A DNA stretch of 64,000 bases from JACCYQ01 sp036675565 (GTDB lineage: Bacteria; Bacteroidota; Bacteroidia; Chitinophagales; Chitinophagaceae). Within the stretch, counting starts at the first letter, position 1. Each line of letters opens with the position of its first letter. The translations under genes were made by a program, and so were the position numbers. The stretch covers positions 3,835-67,834 of the forward strand of contig JAKFER010000137.1 in assembly GCA_036675565.1 (NCBI GenBank), written 5' to 3'. Below are positions 43,268 to 52,432 of this stretch, piece after piece. Below the pieces are notes generated by a model, which saw nothing but the letters and a program-made list of their open reading frames with translations, did not search any database and had not been told where the DNA came from.

Positions 43268-43633
43268 ATGGAAACATCAATGAAAAAAAAGAAATCAAGA
43301 CTCATTGTGCAGAGAGGGTCAGAAAACTTTGCATTAAGAATGGAAGAACTGGCATTCTTTTATACGGAAAACAAAATCGTATTTGTGATTGATTGTTTGG
43401 GAAAGAAATACATCTGCGACAGGAATCTTTCAGAATTGGAAGAAGAACTGGATCAAAATATATTCTTCCGTGCCAACAGGCAATTTATCATTAACGTGAA
43501 TTTTATAAGAGGTTTCAGGATTTATGAAAAAGTAAAATTGCAGGTAGATATGATCATCCCAACTAACCACCACCCGATCATTATCAGCCAGGAAATGGCG
43601 CCGGTTTTTAAAAAATGGATCAATGAAGTTTAG
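43268..43633 (+). CDS. Stand-alone LytTR-type DNA-binding protein
   Basis: A 121-residue protein consisting almost wholly of a LytTR DNA-binding domain (LRMEELAFFYTENKIVFVID, DRNLSELEEEL, FFRANRQFIINVNFIRGF, the family hallmark 'FxRxhRqfIIN'). It has no receiver domain or histidine-kinase partner nearby, so it is not a standard response regulator. The open frame begins with TTG at 43259, but the ATG at 43268 is more plausible. It is divergent from the SusC gene and is the natural candidate regulator of that uptake operon. Family certain, target inferred. Confidence 0.88.
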   Translation: METSMKKKKSRLIVQRGSENFALRMEELAFFYTENKIVFVIDCLGKKYICDRNLSELEEELDQNIFFRANRQFIINVNFIRGFRIYEKVKLQVDMIIPTNHHPIIISQEMAPVFKKWINEV

Positions 43634-43711
43634 GGATGGGGAATAGGAATTAGGCTGATAGTTTAGACAACACAACAAAAATATAGTTAAACTCTAAACT
43701 CTAAACTTTTA

Positions 43712-43936
43712 CTATTTCTGCTGTTTTATTTCATTAAGTTCCTGGCGGATGGCGCTTAAACTATCCAGCATAATATTATTCTGGTGTTGTAAACTATCCA
43801 ACATTTGCTTTTGAAGATCTTCCAATTTCATGTACATCCTGCCTTCGGGGGATGAGGACCTGTCGCAGGCTAATAATACAAACGAAATAAATAAGATTAT
43901 CATCATTACGTGCAACCGGGAAATAATAATTTTCAT
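43712..43936 (-). CDS. Small coiled-coil lipoprotein
   Basis: A 74-residue lipoprotein. From the ATG at 43936 the signal is MKIIISRLHVMMIILFISFVLLAC, with Cys24 in a good lipobox (VLLAC). The mature part is one amphipathic helix, strongly heptad-like (LEDLQKQMLDSLQHQ... LSAIRQELNEIKQ), likely a coiled coil. It follows the endonuclease/phosphatase-fold gene by 56 bp on the same strand. It resembles Lpp-like periplasmic spacer lipoproteins in size, but no homology is claimed. Confidence 0.65.
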   Translation of the reverse strand: MKIIISRLHVMMIILFISFVLLACDRSSSPEGRMYMKLEDLQKQMLDSLQHQNNIMLDSLSAIRQELNEIKQQK

Positions 43937-43992
43937 AATTTTCTTTTTTTCAATGGCTGTTACCATATCATTTATGATATAATCAACTGAAA

Positions 43993-45054
43993 TTATTCAA
44001 CCGGTTGCGATGCGATCTCTTTTGCTTCTTTTGATTCGTCTGCATCTGCTTCCGGTTCTTCCTGTACATCTTTCATTACTTTAAGATATTGTAAATGCAT
44101 AAACATAGGAAAGTGATCCGAGCCATTATGGCTCAGTCTTTTCATATTCACCAGGCCAAAGTCTGAAGAACAGAATACGTAATCGAGTGGAAAACGCATG
44201 TACCAGTGATTGGCGGAGAATGTACTGTAAAAACCCCGACCCCTGCGCGGATCGAGTAAGCCGCTTGTTTTTCTAAATAATTCTGTAACATGGCTCCAGG
44301 CTACATCATTCAAATCGCCTAACACGATCACAGGCACCTTTTCTTCTTTTACTTTTAGCGCAACTTTCATCAATTCTTTATCCTTTGCAGTTGATCGAAG
44401 ATCTTCCTGTGGCACGGGTGGTTTGGGATGCAATCCCCATAACTTTAACTGCTTTCCGGATTTGAGTTTTAACATCACTTCAATAGAAGGAATATCATCA
44501 TCAACAAGATATTTTACTTCACCATTAACAATTGGAAGACGGGAATAAAATAATAACCCGTATGTATTATCCAATGGTTCCTTCAGCGTATGTGGATAAT
44601 CATTCATAATGACATCCATTGCTTTTTCCCAACCACGGTCTGTTTCCAAAAGAAAAATAACATCCGGGTCAGCCATTTTCACCTGGCTCAATAATTTATC
44701 ATAGTCCCGATTATCCTGGAAAACATTAGCCGTAAATAATTTTATTTGATTGGATGGATCACCATGCTGCAAATTTTCCATCTCCTTTTTAAACAATGGC
44801 GTATAAGGCAGAATTTTATAAGCCAGGTATAGCATGCATATACCAAGCAATATGAGTGTAATTAATGAAAAGGTATCCGAATAGTCATTGGTCCATGAGA
44901 GACCCACAAAAAGTATAGCACACAATATGAACTTTTGATAGCGTGGATATTCCATTATTTTAAATACCCAGTAATTACTCCTGATAAATGGAAGCAAAAC
45001 AGCAATGATCATCAACCAACTTAAAACAAGTTGGGTTGTATATAAAATCTGCAT
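43993..45054 (-). CDS. Membrane-anchored endonuclease/exonuclease/phosphatase family protein
   Basis: A 353-residue protein with three N-terminal membrane helices (about 5-22, 36-52 and 60-82), then an endonuclease/exonuclease/phosphatase (EEP) domain. The domain motifs are in order: TANVF, LLETDRGW (metal Glu), LWGLHPKPP (His), LGDLNDVAWS (Asp-x-Asn) and GSDHFPMF (Ser-Asp-His). EEP members include DNase I-like nucleases and phosphodiesterases, including lipid phosphatases, and several are membrane-tethered with the active site outside the cytoplasm. Substrate unknown. A glutamate-rich tail ends the protein. Confidence 0.88.
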   Translation of the reverse strand: MQILYTTQLVLSWLMIIAVLLPFIRSNYWVFKIMEYPRYQKFILCAILFVGLSWTNDYSDTFSLITLILLGICMLYLAYKILPYTPLFKKEMENLQHGDPSNQIKLFTANVFQDNRDYDKLLSQVKMADPDVIFLLETDRGWEKAMDVIMNDYPHTLKEPLDNTYGLLFYSRLPIVNGEVKYLVDDDIPSIEVMLKLKSGKQLKLWGLHPKPPVPQEDLRSTAKDKELMKVALKVKEEKVPVIVLGDLNDVAWSHVTELFRKTSGLLDPRRGRGFYSTFSANHWYMRFPLDYVFCSSDFGLVNMKRLSHNGSDHFPMFMHLQYLKVMKDVQEEPEADADESKEAKEIASQPVE

Positions 45055-45108
45055 GAATTAAAAATACATTTTGTTGATAATGACAAAGAAGCCAGCAGGC
45101 TAATTATT

Positions 45109-45116
45109 CAAAAATA
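45109..45116 (-). promoter_or_regulatory. -7 box (TATTTTTG) upstream of the EEP-family gene
   Basis: An exact TAnnTTTG match on the minus strand, 54 nt before the ATG. No -33 TTG at the ideal distance. Confidence 0.4.
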
Positions 45117-45298
45117 ACGGTTGCAACCGGATTCATCGTCTGTAATTATTATCAATAAGGATGTTTGAAATTTTAGAATCAGATTAATTTAGGGTATACC
45201 GGAATGAAAAATAGAATTTCTTACTACATGCAGATAATCTCAATCAAAAACTAAAATTTTATTGAAACGAGTCCAAAATCAATTAATCCTTACTATAA

Positions 45299-46453
45299 TT
45301 ATTTGTTACAACCACAATTCCAACGGTAATTATCAGAAAATTCAACTGTTATCTGTGCAGTCTTGGTACCGGGCTGAAATTTAGAAGACCTGGGATCCTG
45401 CCCTTTCATTGGACCTGAAAGCCAGGTAACCAACCCGGTCTTTGAATCATATTTAAATTTTCCTGTTCCGCCATTATCCAGCCATCGATAGGTGCCATCT
45501 TTTCGTAGTTGAAAATAACCATGGTATTGGTTACGGTATGCTGGTGAAACATTTGGCCCATTCCAGATACTTTGATGGCAGGTATAATTTCCATATACTA
45601 ACGGTCCTCCATAAGTTATTTTAGCAGTGGGGGTCGTTTTAATTGTTTTTGAGCTTTGTAATTTATCCCAGGATATTTTAGCTTTGGATACATCATTAAC
45701 ATATCGTTGTTTAAGTGTTTCATCTCCTGCAATAGCTTTTGCGTAAAAGTTGTTAGCACTTTTTACATTCCCCTGCGCCGCAAGTGAAACTGCCTTCATA
45801 TAATTTACATATGGATTACCCGGATCTATTGCCAGTGAAAGACTAAACCTGGAATCAGACAATCCAAATTCCCCCTTTTCATAATATTCAATACCAGCAA
45901 TGGCTTCTTGTCCTGCTGTTAACATTGCAGTTTCCTTCCCACTGTTTGCGTAAGAATATTTTAATCTTTCAATGTATGCATCCAACCCGCTCTGCAAGCC
46001 TGCTTTCGTATTTTCATCCTTTACCGGCTTGCCTGCATCTTGAGTTTGTGTATTTTCTGTGCCTGCAGACATTTCCCTTTTAAATCTTTCCCGTAGTGAA
46101 GGTTGCGCATTGAAAGAAGCTTCCAGGTATTGTTTAGCCGATTCGGCTTTGTAGAGATCATTTTGTTTTAGCAAACAAATGGCTAACTGGTAATTCGCAT
46201 ACGCATGATCTTTATGATTGCGGACAATGCTGTTAAAATACCATGCTGCTGAACTAAAGTTTCCCGCTTCAAAATATTCCTGCCCATACATAAAATCTGA
46301 TCCTATACTCAAAAATGCAGTCTCACTTCCACCGTTAGCCCGGGAAAGTTTGAGTTTATTAATATAATTATCCAGGCTGTCAGTTTGAGAAAAAGCACTA
46401 ATTGAAATAAATATTAAAACAATCAGGGAAATGGAGAAACGGGAAGCGTACAT
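45299..46453 (-). CDS. Secreted protein with internal duplication and Cys-rich C-terminal domain
   Basis: A 384-residue exported protein (signal ending ISAFSQ). It contains two related helical units of about 110 residues (24-134 and 155-255), each opening with a variant of LDxYIxxLKxSxANxGxETAxL and including TPR-like helices (YANYQLAICLLKQ / YVNYMKAVSLAAQ). A C-terminal beta-rich domain (about 280-384) begins GGPLVYGNYTCHQSIW and ends RWNCGCNK; its cysteines could pair. Part of this domain (DGTYRWLDNGGTGKFKYD) resembles a small secreted beta module of Bacteroidota. Function unknown. Confidence 0.78.
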   Translation of the reverse strand: MYASRFSISLIVLIFISISAFSQTDSLDNYINKLKLSRANGGSETAFLSIGSDFMYGQEYFEAGNFSSAAWYFNSIVRNHKDHAYANYQLAICLLKQNDLYKAESAKQYLEASFNAQPSLRERFKREMSAGTENTQTQDAGKPVKDENTKAGLQSGLDAYIERLKYSYANSGKETAMLTAGQEAIAGIEYYEKGEFGLSDSRFSLSLAIDPGNPYVNYMKAVSLAAQGNVKSANNFYAKAIAGDETLKQRYVNDVSKAKISWDKLQSSKTIKTTPTAKITYGGPLVYGNYTCHQSIWNGPNVSPAYRNQYHGYFQLRKDGTYRWLDNGGTGKFKYDSKTGLVTWLSGPMKGQDPRSSKFQPGTKTAQITVEFSDNYRWNCGCNK

Positions 46454-46489
46454 AGGTAACAGTTAGTTGATATATGAATTAAAACTTAT

Positions 46490-46520
46490 CAAATATAATA
46501 GGTTGATGGTATAATACCAA
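46490..46520 (-). promoter_or_regulatory. Bacteroidetes promoter of the TPR-repeat secreted protein gene
   Basis: Minus strand TTG (46518-46520), a 20-nt spacer, then TATATTTG (46490-46497): both boxes and spacing match. It lies 37 nt upstream of the ATG at 46453. Confidence 0.7.
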
Positions 46521-46548
46521 TTTGGCAGAAACGTATAATTCTACATGA

Positions 46549-47115
46549 CTATTCAATTTCAATGTCATACTTATCCAACAACCCGGAAATTCCTGTTATT
46601 GAAAAACGGGCTTTCTTTAGTGAGTTGGCAGCCGGGTCTATAGAATATGAATAAGCAGTCCGCAGATCTGCTTTATCTAATATGGTATGATCAAAAACCG
46701 CCTTTTCAAGGTCGCAATCCTGGAAAACAGCCTGGGTCAGATCCGCTTCCGTAAAATCAACCTCCTTCAGGCTGCAACTTTTAAAAACAATTTTTTTTAG
46801 TTTCCTTTTATAAAAAGAAGAAAGATCCAAAATGCTATCTTCAAAATTCACTTGAAATAGCAGTTCACTGCATTCTTCAAAATGGACACCTAATAATTTA
46901 CAATTTTTGAACTTCACATCACGAAAAGTAGTTTGCATGGTTTTAATCATGGAGAGATTGCAACCTATGAATTCAGATTCCGACAAGCTTATTCCAGAAA
47001 GGTCAGTCCCCGAAAAACAACAATTTACAAACTGGCAATTATCGTATTCACCCTTTTCGAGTTTTTTTACAGAAAAGTCGATTTTCTCAAATTTTTCATC
47101 TTCTTTGTAAGTCAT
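46549..47115 (-). CDS. Pentapeptide-repeat protein
   Basis: A 188-residue protein made of pentapeptide repeats (A(D/N)LxX) that form a right-handed beta-helix: CQFVNCCFSGTDLSGISLSES, FIGCNL, VKFKNCKLLGVHF, VDFTEADLTQAVFQDCDLEKAVF. The helix is capped by a C-terminal segment with the DPAAN...LLDKYDIEIE end seen in related proteins such as McbG (187 residues). Qnr and McbG relatives mimic DNA and protect type II topoisomerases, but most pentapeptide proteins have unknown roles. Likely monocistronic. Family certain; function inferred at best. Confidence 0.9.
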   Translation of the reverse strand: MTYKEDEKFEKIDFSVKKLEKGEYDNCQFVNCCFSGTDLSGISLSESEFIGCNLSMIKTMQTTFRDVKFKNCKLLGVHFEECSELLFQVNFEDSILDLSSFYKRKLKKIVFKSCSLKEVDFTEADLTQAVFQDCDLEKAVFDHTILDKADLRTAYSYSIDPAANSLKKARFSITGISGLLDKYDIEIE

Positions 47116-47416
47116 AAAACTTGTTTCATTTAAATTATAAGTGCATAAACATTAGTGAACAGATCCCTTCATAAGGAGCCATAGTTAATACCCGGATTAA
47201 TTCTTTTTCTGAATACAACCTTCTGGCCGACTATTATACTTTCTGAACAATAGTAAAAATTCTAGTGTAAACACTTAACAATATTTCTAATTGCTGAGCG
47301 TTTTTTTGTGCAAGTCCTTAGTTTGACCTGTTTTGATTTGCGTAAAAGCCGAAAAATTTCATTGGATTTTACGAGATCCTTTTCAAATTAAGTGTTTTCA
47401 CTAACTGCCAATTCCT
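47116..47416. other. Intergenic region upstream of the repeat adhesin
   Basis: About 300 bp without a gene between the divergent pentapeptide and adhesin genes. AT-rich; no exact TAnnTTTG box on the adhesin strand, and no strong hairpin seen. Confidence 0.5.
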
Positions 47417-50400
47417 ATGAGCCACAGAACCATCTCCTTTGCTTTTGCATGTCTATTAGCGGCATTTTTCAGTATTAATATATATGGTCAGTCCTTTGGA
47501 GCAAACGCTTCAGCAGTATCTATGTCTGATTGTAATGAAAATAGTTTTTACAATACCACCAGTACCGGGGCAAATATAATTGCTCCTGCAGATCATGTTT
47601 TTGCCGGTACTAACCTGGGGGCCTATACGCAAAATTCAGGCACCTTAATTTTAAGAGGAGCTGAAGTAAGAACCTTTCAAACACCTGGTGTTGCAAATGT
47701 TTGCAATGTTCGTATGTACTATCGCTCCTACCTGGCCACTAATACACCCGGCGCATTTAATATCATGGAAATTCCTTTCCTGGATGATTGCGATGTTCCA
47801 AACAGCACATATACATCTGGTGGACCTTGCGCGGAAGGAGACAAAAAATGGAGGACCGTTATTGCAGATGGCGAAACAACACCTTATGCACCTGTGGATC
47901 TTACGTCAAAAACAGCAGGTAATTATATTTTAGAAGTATATTTTGAAATAACCGGATCAACAACATCTACTACAGCATGTGATGAAACGGTATTATTGAA
48001 TAATGGTGGTGATAATTATAAAGCCAGTTTTTCTATACAATCACCTGTATTAGGCAGTACCAATCCAACAACCTGTAATGGCAGCGAAGGTTCAATAACC
48101 ATCAGTGGTTTAACTGCCGGGGCCACTTATTCATTAAGTTATATGGATGATGATGCTATGGTCGGTCCTGCAGATCATATTGCTAACGGATCCGGACAAG
48201 TGATTTTAAATGGATTGAATGCAGGCATTTATTCCGGCTTTTCTTTACTCATTAAAGGATGCACCACAGAATTGAATACCGGCCTGATCTTATCTAACCC
48301 CGTTTTTACACCAACTTTTAATAAAATAGCATCATTTTGTGCCGGCACCACGCCTCCGGCTTTACAAACCACATCAAATAATGGAGTCACCGGTACCTGG
48401 TCGCCAGCTGTTATTGATAACCAGGCTTCAGGAACATATAGGTTTACACCCGATCCCGGGCAGTGCGGTATATCTGTAAATCTCAACGTTGTTGTAAATC
48501 CCATTCTCACCCCAACTTTCAGTTTTGGAACCGCGTTGACCATTTGCGGCGATGCATCAGTACCTGTATTACCAACTACATCAACTAATGGTAAAATAGG
48601 TAGCTGGAGTCCATCGGCTATTGACAACCAGAATTCAGGCACATATACTTTTACACCGGCTACCGGTCAATGTGCTACCACAACCACATTAACTGTAACG
48701 GTAAATCCAAACATCACGCCCACATTCAGCTTTGGAACGTCATTATCGATTTGCGCCGATGCAACTGCACCTGCATTGCCAACAACGTCTTCTAATAATA
48801 TTACCGGGACTTGGAGTCCTTCAACTATTGATAACCAAAATTCAGGAACTTATACTTTTACGCCAACAGCGGGTTTATGTGCTACCACAAGTACGTTAAC
48901 CGTAACCGTTAGTCCAAACATCACACCCACATTTGATTTTGGGACCTCACTAACTTTTTGTGCCGATGGAACCGTGCCGGCATTACCAACAACATCTGAA
49001 AATGGTATTACCGGAACCTGGAATCCTGCTGTTGTAAGCAACCAGGCTTCCGCAACCTATACATTCACACCCACTGCGGGATTGTGTGCAACCACGGCAA
49101 CGTTTACTGTAACGGTTGCTCCTAACATCACACCCACATTTGATTTTGGCACATCACTGACTATTTGTGCCGATGGAGCCGTTCCAACATTACCAACAAC
49201 TTCGGTAAACAGTATTACCGGAACATGGAATGCAGCTACGGTTGATAATCAAAATTCAGCAACTTATACTTTCACACCAACTGCCGGTCAGTGTGCAACG
49301 AATGCCACATTTAGCGTAACGGTAAATCCAAATATAACGCCAACATTCAGCTTTGGAACGGCCTTAACGATTTGCGCTGATGCAACTGCACCTGCGCTGC
49401 CGACAACATCTGCTAATAATATTACCGGGACATGGAGTCCTTCAACCATTGATAACCAAAATTCAGGAACCTATACTTTTACACCAACGGCTGGTTTATG
49501 TGCTACCACAACCACGTTAACCGTAACCGTTAATCCAAACATAACACCCACATTTGATTTTGGAACGGCTATTTCTATATGTGCGGGTGATGATGCCATT
49601 CCCAATTTGAAACCCAGTTCAACCAATGGAATTAACGGCACATGGAATCCTTCTGAAGTCAGTAACACAACTTCCGGCGTTTATACATTTACACCGGCTG
49701 CCGGGCAATGTGCAACACCAATAACATTTACTGTAACAGTGAATAATAATGAAGTTCCAACTTTTGATTTCGGAACAGCTTTAACCATTTGTTCAGGAGA
49801 AACTGTACCCGTATTACCCGGAACTTCTGAAAACAATATTACAGGAACCTGGTACCCAACAGAAATCAGTAATACGGTTTCGGATACATATACATTTTTG
49901 CCAGCGGAAGGTATTTGTGCAACAATGACAACCCTGTCTGTAACCGTGAATCCTAATATAACGCCAACATTTAGTTTTGGAACGGCACAAACAATATGCG
50001 CAGATGCTGCAGCTCCTGTATTACCAACTACTTCATCAAATAACATTACCGGCACCTGGAATCCCGCGGTGGTAAATAACCAGGTTTCAGGAACATATAC
50101 TTTTACACCTGGTGCGGGTCAGTGTGCTACTATTGCAGAATTTACAGTTACTGTTAATCCGAATGAAATACCCACATTTAGTTTTGGTACTTCACTTACC
50201 ATTTGTGCTGGTGAAACGGTGCCAGCATTACCTTCAAGTTCTGAAAATGGAATTTCAGGAACATGGAGCCCCGCTGCAGTTGACAATCAAATTTCCGCAA
50301 CCTATACATTTACACCCGGTGGCGGATGTGCATCACCCACAACTTTTAATGTAACGGTAACGCCTAATGTAATACCCACATTTGATTTTGGAACTTCCCT

Positions 50401-52372
50401 TACCATCTGTGCTGATGGAACTGTTCCAACTTTACCAAATACATCTGACAACGGTATTTCTGGAACATGGAATCCCGCAGTTGTCAGCAACCAGGCATCC
50501 GGTACATATACATTCACACCATCTGCAGGAATTTGCGCAACAATTGCAATATTCACTGTGACTGTTAATCCAAACCAGTTACCAACTTTTGACTTTGGCA
50601 CTGCTTTGACCCTTTGTGCAGAAGCAACAGCACCAGCATTACCAACAACATCAACCAATAACATTACCGGTACCTGGAACCCTTCAACGATTGACAATGA
50701 AAATTCCGGCACCTATACTTTTACACCTACAACGGGTTTATGTGCAACCGTTACAACTTTAACGGTGACCATTAGCCCAAATCAAACACCTGTATTCAGT
50801 TTTGGATCATCCTTAACCATTTGTGCCCGCGAAACCGTTCCTGCATTACCAACAACATCTGATAATGGCATCAGCGGAACCTGGAATCCATCAAGCATTG
50901 ATAATCAAAATTCAGGTATATATACCTTCACGCCTGCTGCAGGGGTATGTGCAACGACTGCAACATTTACAGTAACCGTTACACCGAATATTACACCCAC
51001 ATTTACATTTGGCACATCGTTAACGATTTGTGCGGAAGATTTTGTTCCAGCATTACCATCCACATCTGATAATGGCATTACGGGAACCTGGAACCCGACA
51101 GAAATCAACAAACAAGCTTCCGGAGTATATACGTTCACGCCAACTGCAGGTGTATGTGCAACAACTGCAACATTTACAGTAACCGTAAATCAAAATGTTT
51201 TACCGCTATTCGATTTTGGAACTTCGATGACGGTTTGTTCAGACAGTACCGTACCGGTATTACCAACGGCATCAACCAATGGCATCATCGGAACATGGAG
51301 TCCTGCAACGATTGATAACCAGGCATCCGGAACTTATACTTTTACGCCTGCCGCCGGATCATGTGGCACAATGACCAGTTTAACCGTAACGGTAACACCA
51401 AGTATTGCACCCACATTTGACCTGGAACCAACCTTATCCATTTGCACCGGTGGCGATGTTCCTGTATTACCTGCAAAATCAACCAATGATATTGAAGGAA
51501 CCTGGGAGCCAGCCATAGTAGATAACCAGGCATCCGGCGTGTATACATTTACTCCTGATGCAACACCCGAACAATGTATCGGCAAATTTACCCTGACCGT
51601 TACCGTTAACCCGATCCTAAATCCAACATTTGATTTTGGAACTTCATTGTCGCTGTGTCGCGGCACTTCAGCACCATTACTGCCATCCACGTCTGCCAAT
51701 GGAATCGAAGGCACATGGAGCCCGGCAGCAATAAGCAACCAGGTTTCAGGAACCTATACATTTACCACTACGCCAGGTCAATGTGCCACTGAAGAAGCTA
51801 CACTGGTAGTTACGGTTAATGAAATTCCAACTGTAAACCAGGTTTCAAATAATACGGTTAATGATGGAATGACAGTTCCGGCAAATAATTTAACAGGCAC
51901 GCCAACGAATGTAATTTATAACTGGACAAACTCGAATCCTGCCATTGGTTTGGTAGCTTCTGGTAATGGCAACATCCCTTCATTCACTGCAACCAACCAG
52001 GGGAATGCACCCATCAGCGGAACCATCACCGTTACTCCTATGAACAATGGCTGTGCGGGTACCTCTTTAAATTATGTAGTTACCGTAAATCCTTTGGATA
52101 AAGATGTTTTTGTTCCGAATGTATTTACACCAAATGCAGATGGAAAGAATGATATCCTCTATGTGTACAGCAACTATATCACCGAACTGGAGATGCGGAT
52201 ATTTAACCAGTATGGACAGGAAATTCATATGATCAATAATGTAAGTCGCGGCTGGGATGGAACACACCGTGGCAAACAACAGCCCGTGGGCGTTTATGTA
52301 TATACGTTACGAGCCGTACTGACTGATGGACGTATCATTAAATCAAAAGGATCAATCACCCTATTACGATAA
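47417..52372 (+). CDS. Giant repeat adhesin with gliding-motility C-terminal domain
   Basis: A 1651-residue exported surface protein of the SprB-like class. It has a signal peptide (MSHRTISFAFACLLAAFFSINIYG), an N-terminal beta-rich domain (about 25-210), an Ig-like module (about 215-295), and 17 tandem repeats of about 69 residues (about 299-1470). Each repeat carries a (D/S)FGTSLTICA start and a GxCATTxTFTVT end. A PKD-like module follows, and a final CHU_C/gliding-motility domain (VFVPNVFTPNADGKND to SKGSITLLR) acts as a type B T9SS sorting signal. The next two genes encode its usual partners. Likely a cell-surface adhesin; ligand unknown. Confidence 0.9.
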   Translation: MSHRTISFAFACLLAAFFSINIYGQSFGANASAVSMSDCNENSFYNTTSTGANIIAPADHVFAGTNLGAYTQNSGTLILRGAEVRTFQTPGVANVCNVRMYYRSYLATNTPGAFNIMEIPFLDDCDVPNSTYTSGGPCAEGDKKWRTVIADGETTPYAPVDLTSKTAGNYILEVYFEITGSTTSTTACDETVLLNNGGDNYKASFSIQSPVLGSTNPTTCNGSEGSITISGLTAGATYSLSYMDDDAMVGPADHIANGSGQVILNGLNAGIYSGFSLLIKGCTTELNTGLILSNPVFTPTFNKIASFCAGTTPPALQTTSNNGVTGTWSPAVIDNQASGTYRFTPDPGQCGISVNLNVVVNPILTPTFSFGTALTICGDASVPVLPTTSTNGKIGSWSPSAIDNQNSGTYTFTPATGQCATTTTLTVTVNPNITPTFSFGTSLSICADATAPALPTTSSNNITGTWSPSTIDNQNSGTYTFTPTAGLCATTSTLTVTVSPNITPTFDFGTSLTFCADGTVPALPTTSENGITGTWNPAVVSNQASATYTFTPTAGLCATTATFTVTVAPNITPTFDFGTSLTICADGAVPTLPTTSVNSITGTWNAATVDNQNSATYTFTPTAGQCATNATFSVTVNPNITPTFSFGTALTICADATAPALPTTSANNITGTWSPSTIDNQNSGTYTFTPTAGLCATTTTLTVTVNPNITPTFDFGTAISICAGDDAIPNLKPSSTNGINGTWNPSEVSNTTSGVYTFTPAAGQCATPITFTVTVNNNEVPTFDFGTALTICSGETVPVLPGTSENNITGTWYPTEISNTVSDTYTFLPAEGICATMTTLSVTVNPNITPTFSFGTAQTICADAAAPVLPTTSSNNITGTWNPAVVNNQVSGTYTFTPGAGQCATIAEFTVTVNPNEIPTFSFGTSLTICAGETVPALPSSSENGISGTWSPAAVDNQISATYTFTPGGGCASPTTFNVTVTPNVIPTFDFGTSLTICADGTVPTLPNTSDNGISGTWNPAVVSNQASGTYTFTPSAGICATIAIFTVTVNPNQLPTFDFGTALTLCAEATAPALPTTSTNNITGTWNPSTIDNENSGTYTFTPTTGLCATVTTLTVTISPNQTPVFSFGSSLTICARETVPALPTTSDNGISGTWNPSSIDNQNSGIYTFTPAAGVCATTATFTVTVTPNITPTFTFGTSLTICAEDFVPALPSTSDNGITGTWNPTEINKQASGVYTFTPTAGVCATTATFTVTVNQNVLPLFDFGTSMTVCSDSTVPVLPTASTNGIIGTWSPATIDNQASGTYTFTPAAGSCGTMTSLTVTVTPSIAPTFDLEPTLSICTGGDVPVLPAKSTNDIEGTWEPAIVDNQASGVYTFTPDATPEQCIGKFTLTVTVNPILNPTFDFGTSLSLCRGTSAPLLPSTSANGIEGTWSPAAISNQVSGTYTFTTTPGQCATEEATLVVTVNEIPTVNQVSNNTVNDGMTVPANNLTGTPTNVIYNWTNSNPAIGLVASGNGNIPSFTATNQGNAPISGTITVTPMNNGCAGTSLNYVVTVNPLDKDVFVPNVFTPNADGKNDILYVYSNYITELEMRIFNQYGQEIHMINNVSRGWDGTHRGKQQPVGVYVYTLRAVLTDGRIIKSKGSITLLR
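48311..51827 (+). repeat. 17 tandem protein-coding repeats (~207 bp each)
   Basis: Seventeen consecutive in-frame units of about 207 bp. Conserved codewords recur each unit: TTTGGAAC (phase, Phe-Gly-Thr), ATTTGTGC (Ile-Cys-Ala), ACATGG/ACCTGG (Thr-Trp) and TATACTTTTACACC-like (Tyr-Thr-Phe-Thr). Units differ at the base level, so the array is old. The first and the last two units are the most diverged. Confidence 0.92.
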
Positions 52373-52432
52373 ATAAACAATGCAACTATATTCTATATTA
52401 TCACCGATAATAAAAAACCGAAACTAACACAG

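Noticed and set aside
48229..51738. Repeated minus-strand open frames across the adhesin repeats
   Set aside because: They recur once per unit because the coding repeat recurs, and lack any start or domain of their own; they are antisense shadows.
48311..51827. Could the regular 207-bp repeats be a CRISPR array?
   Set aside because: Units are long, in frame, degenerate and encode a repeated protein domain; there are no short identical direct repeats with unique spacers.
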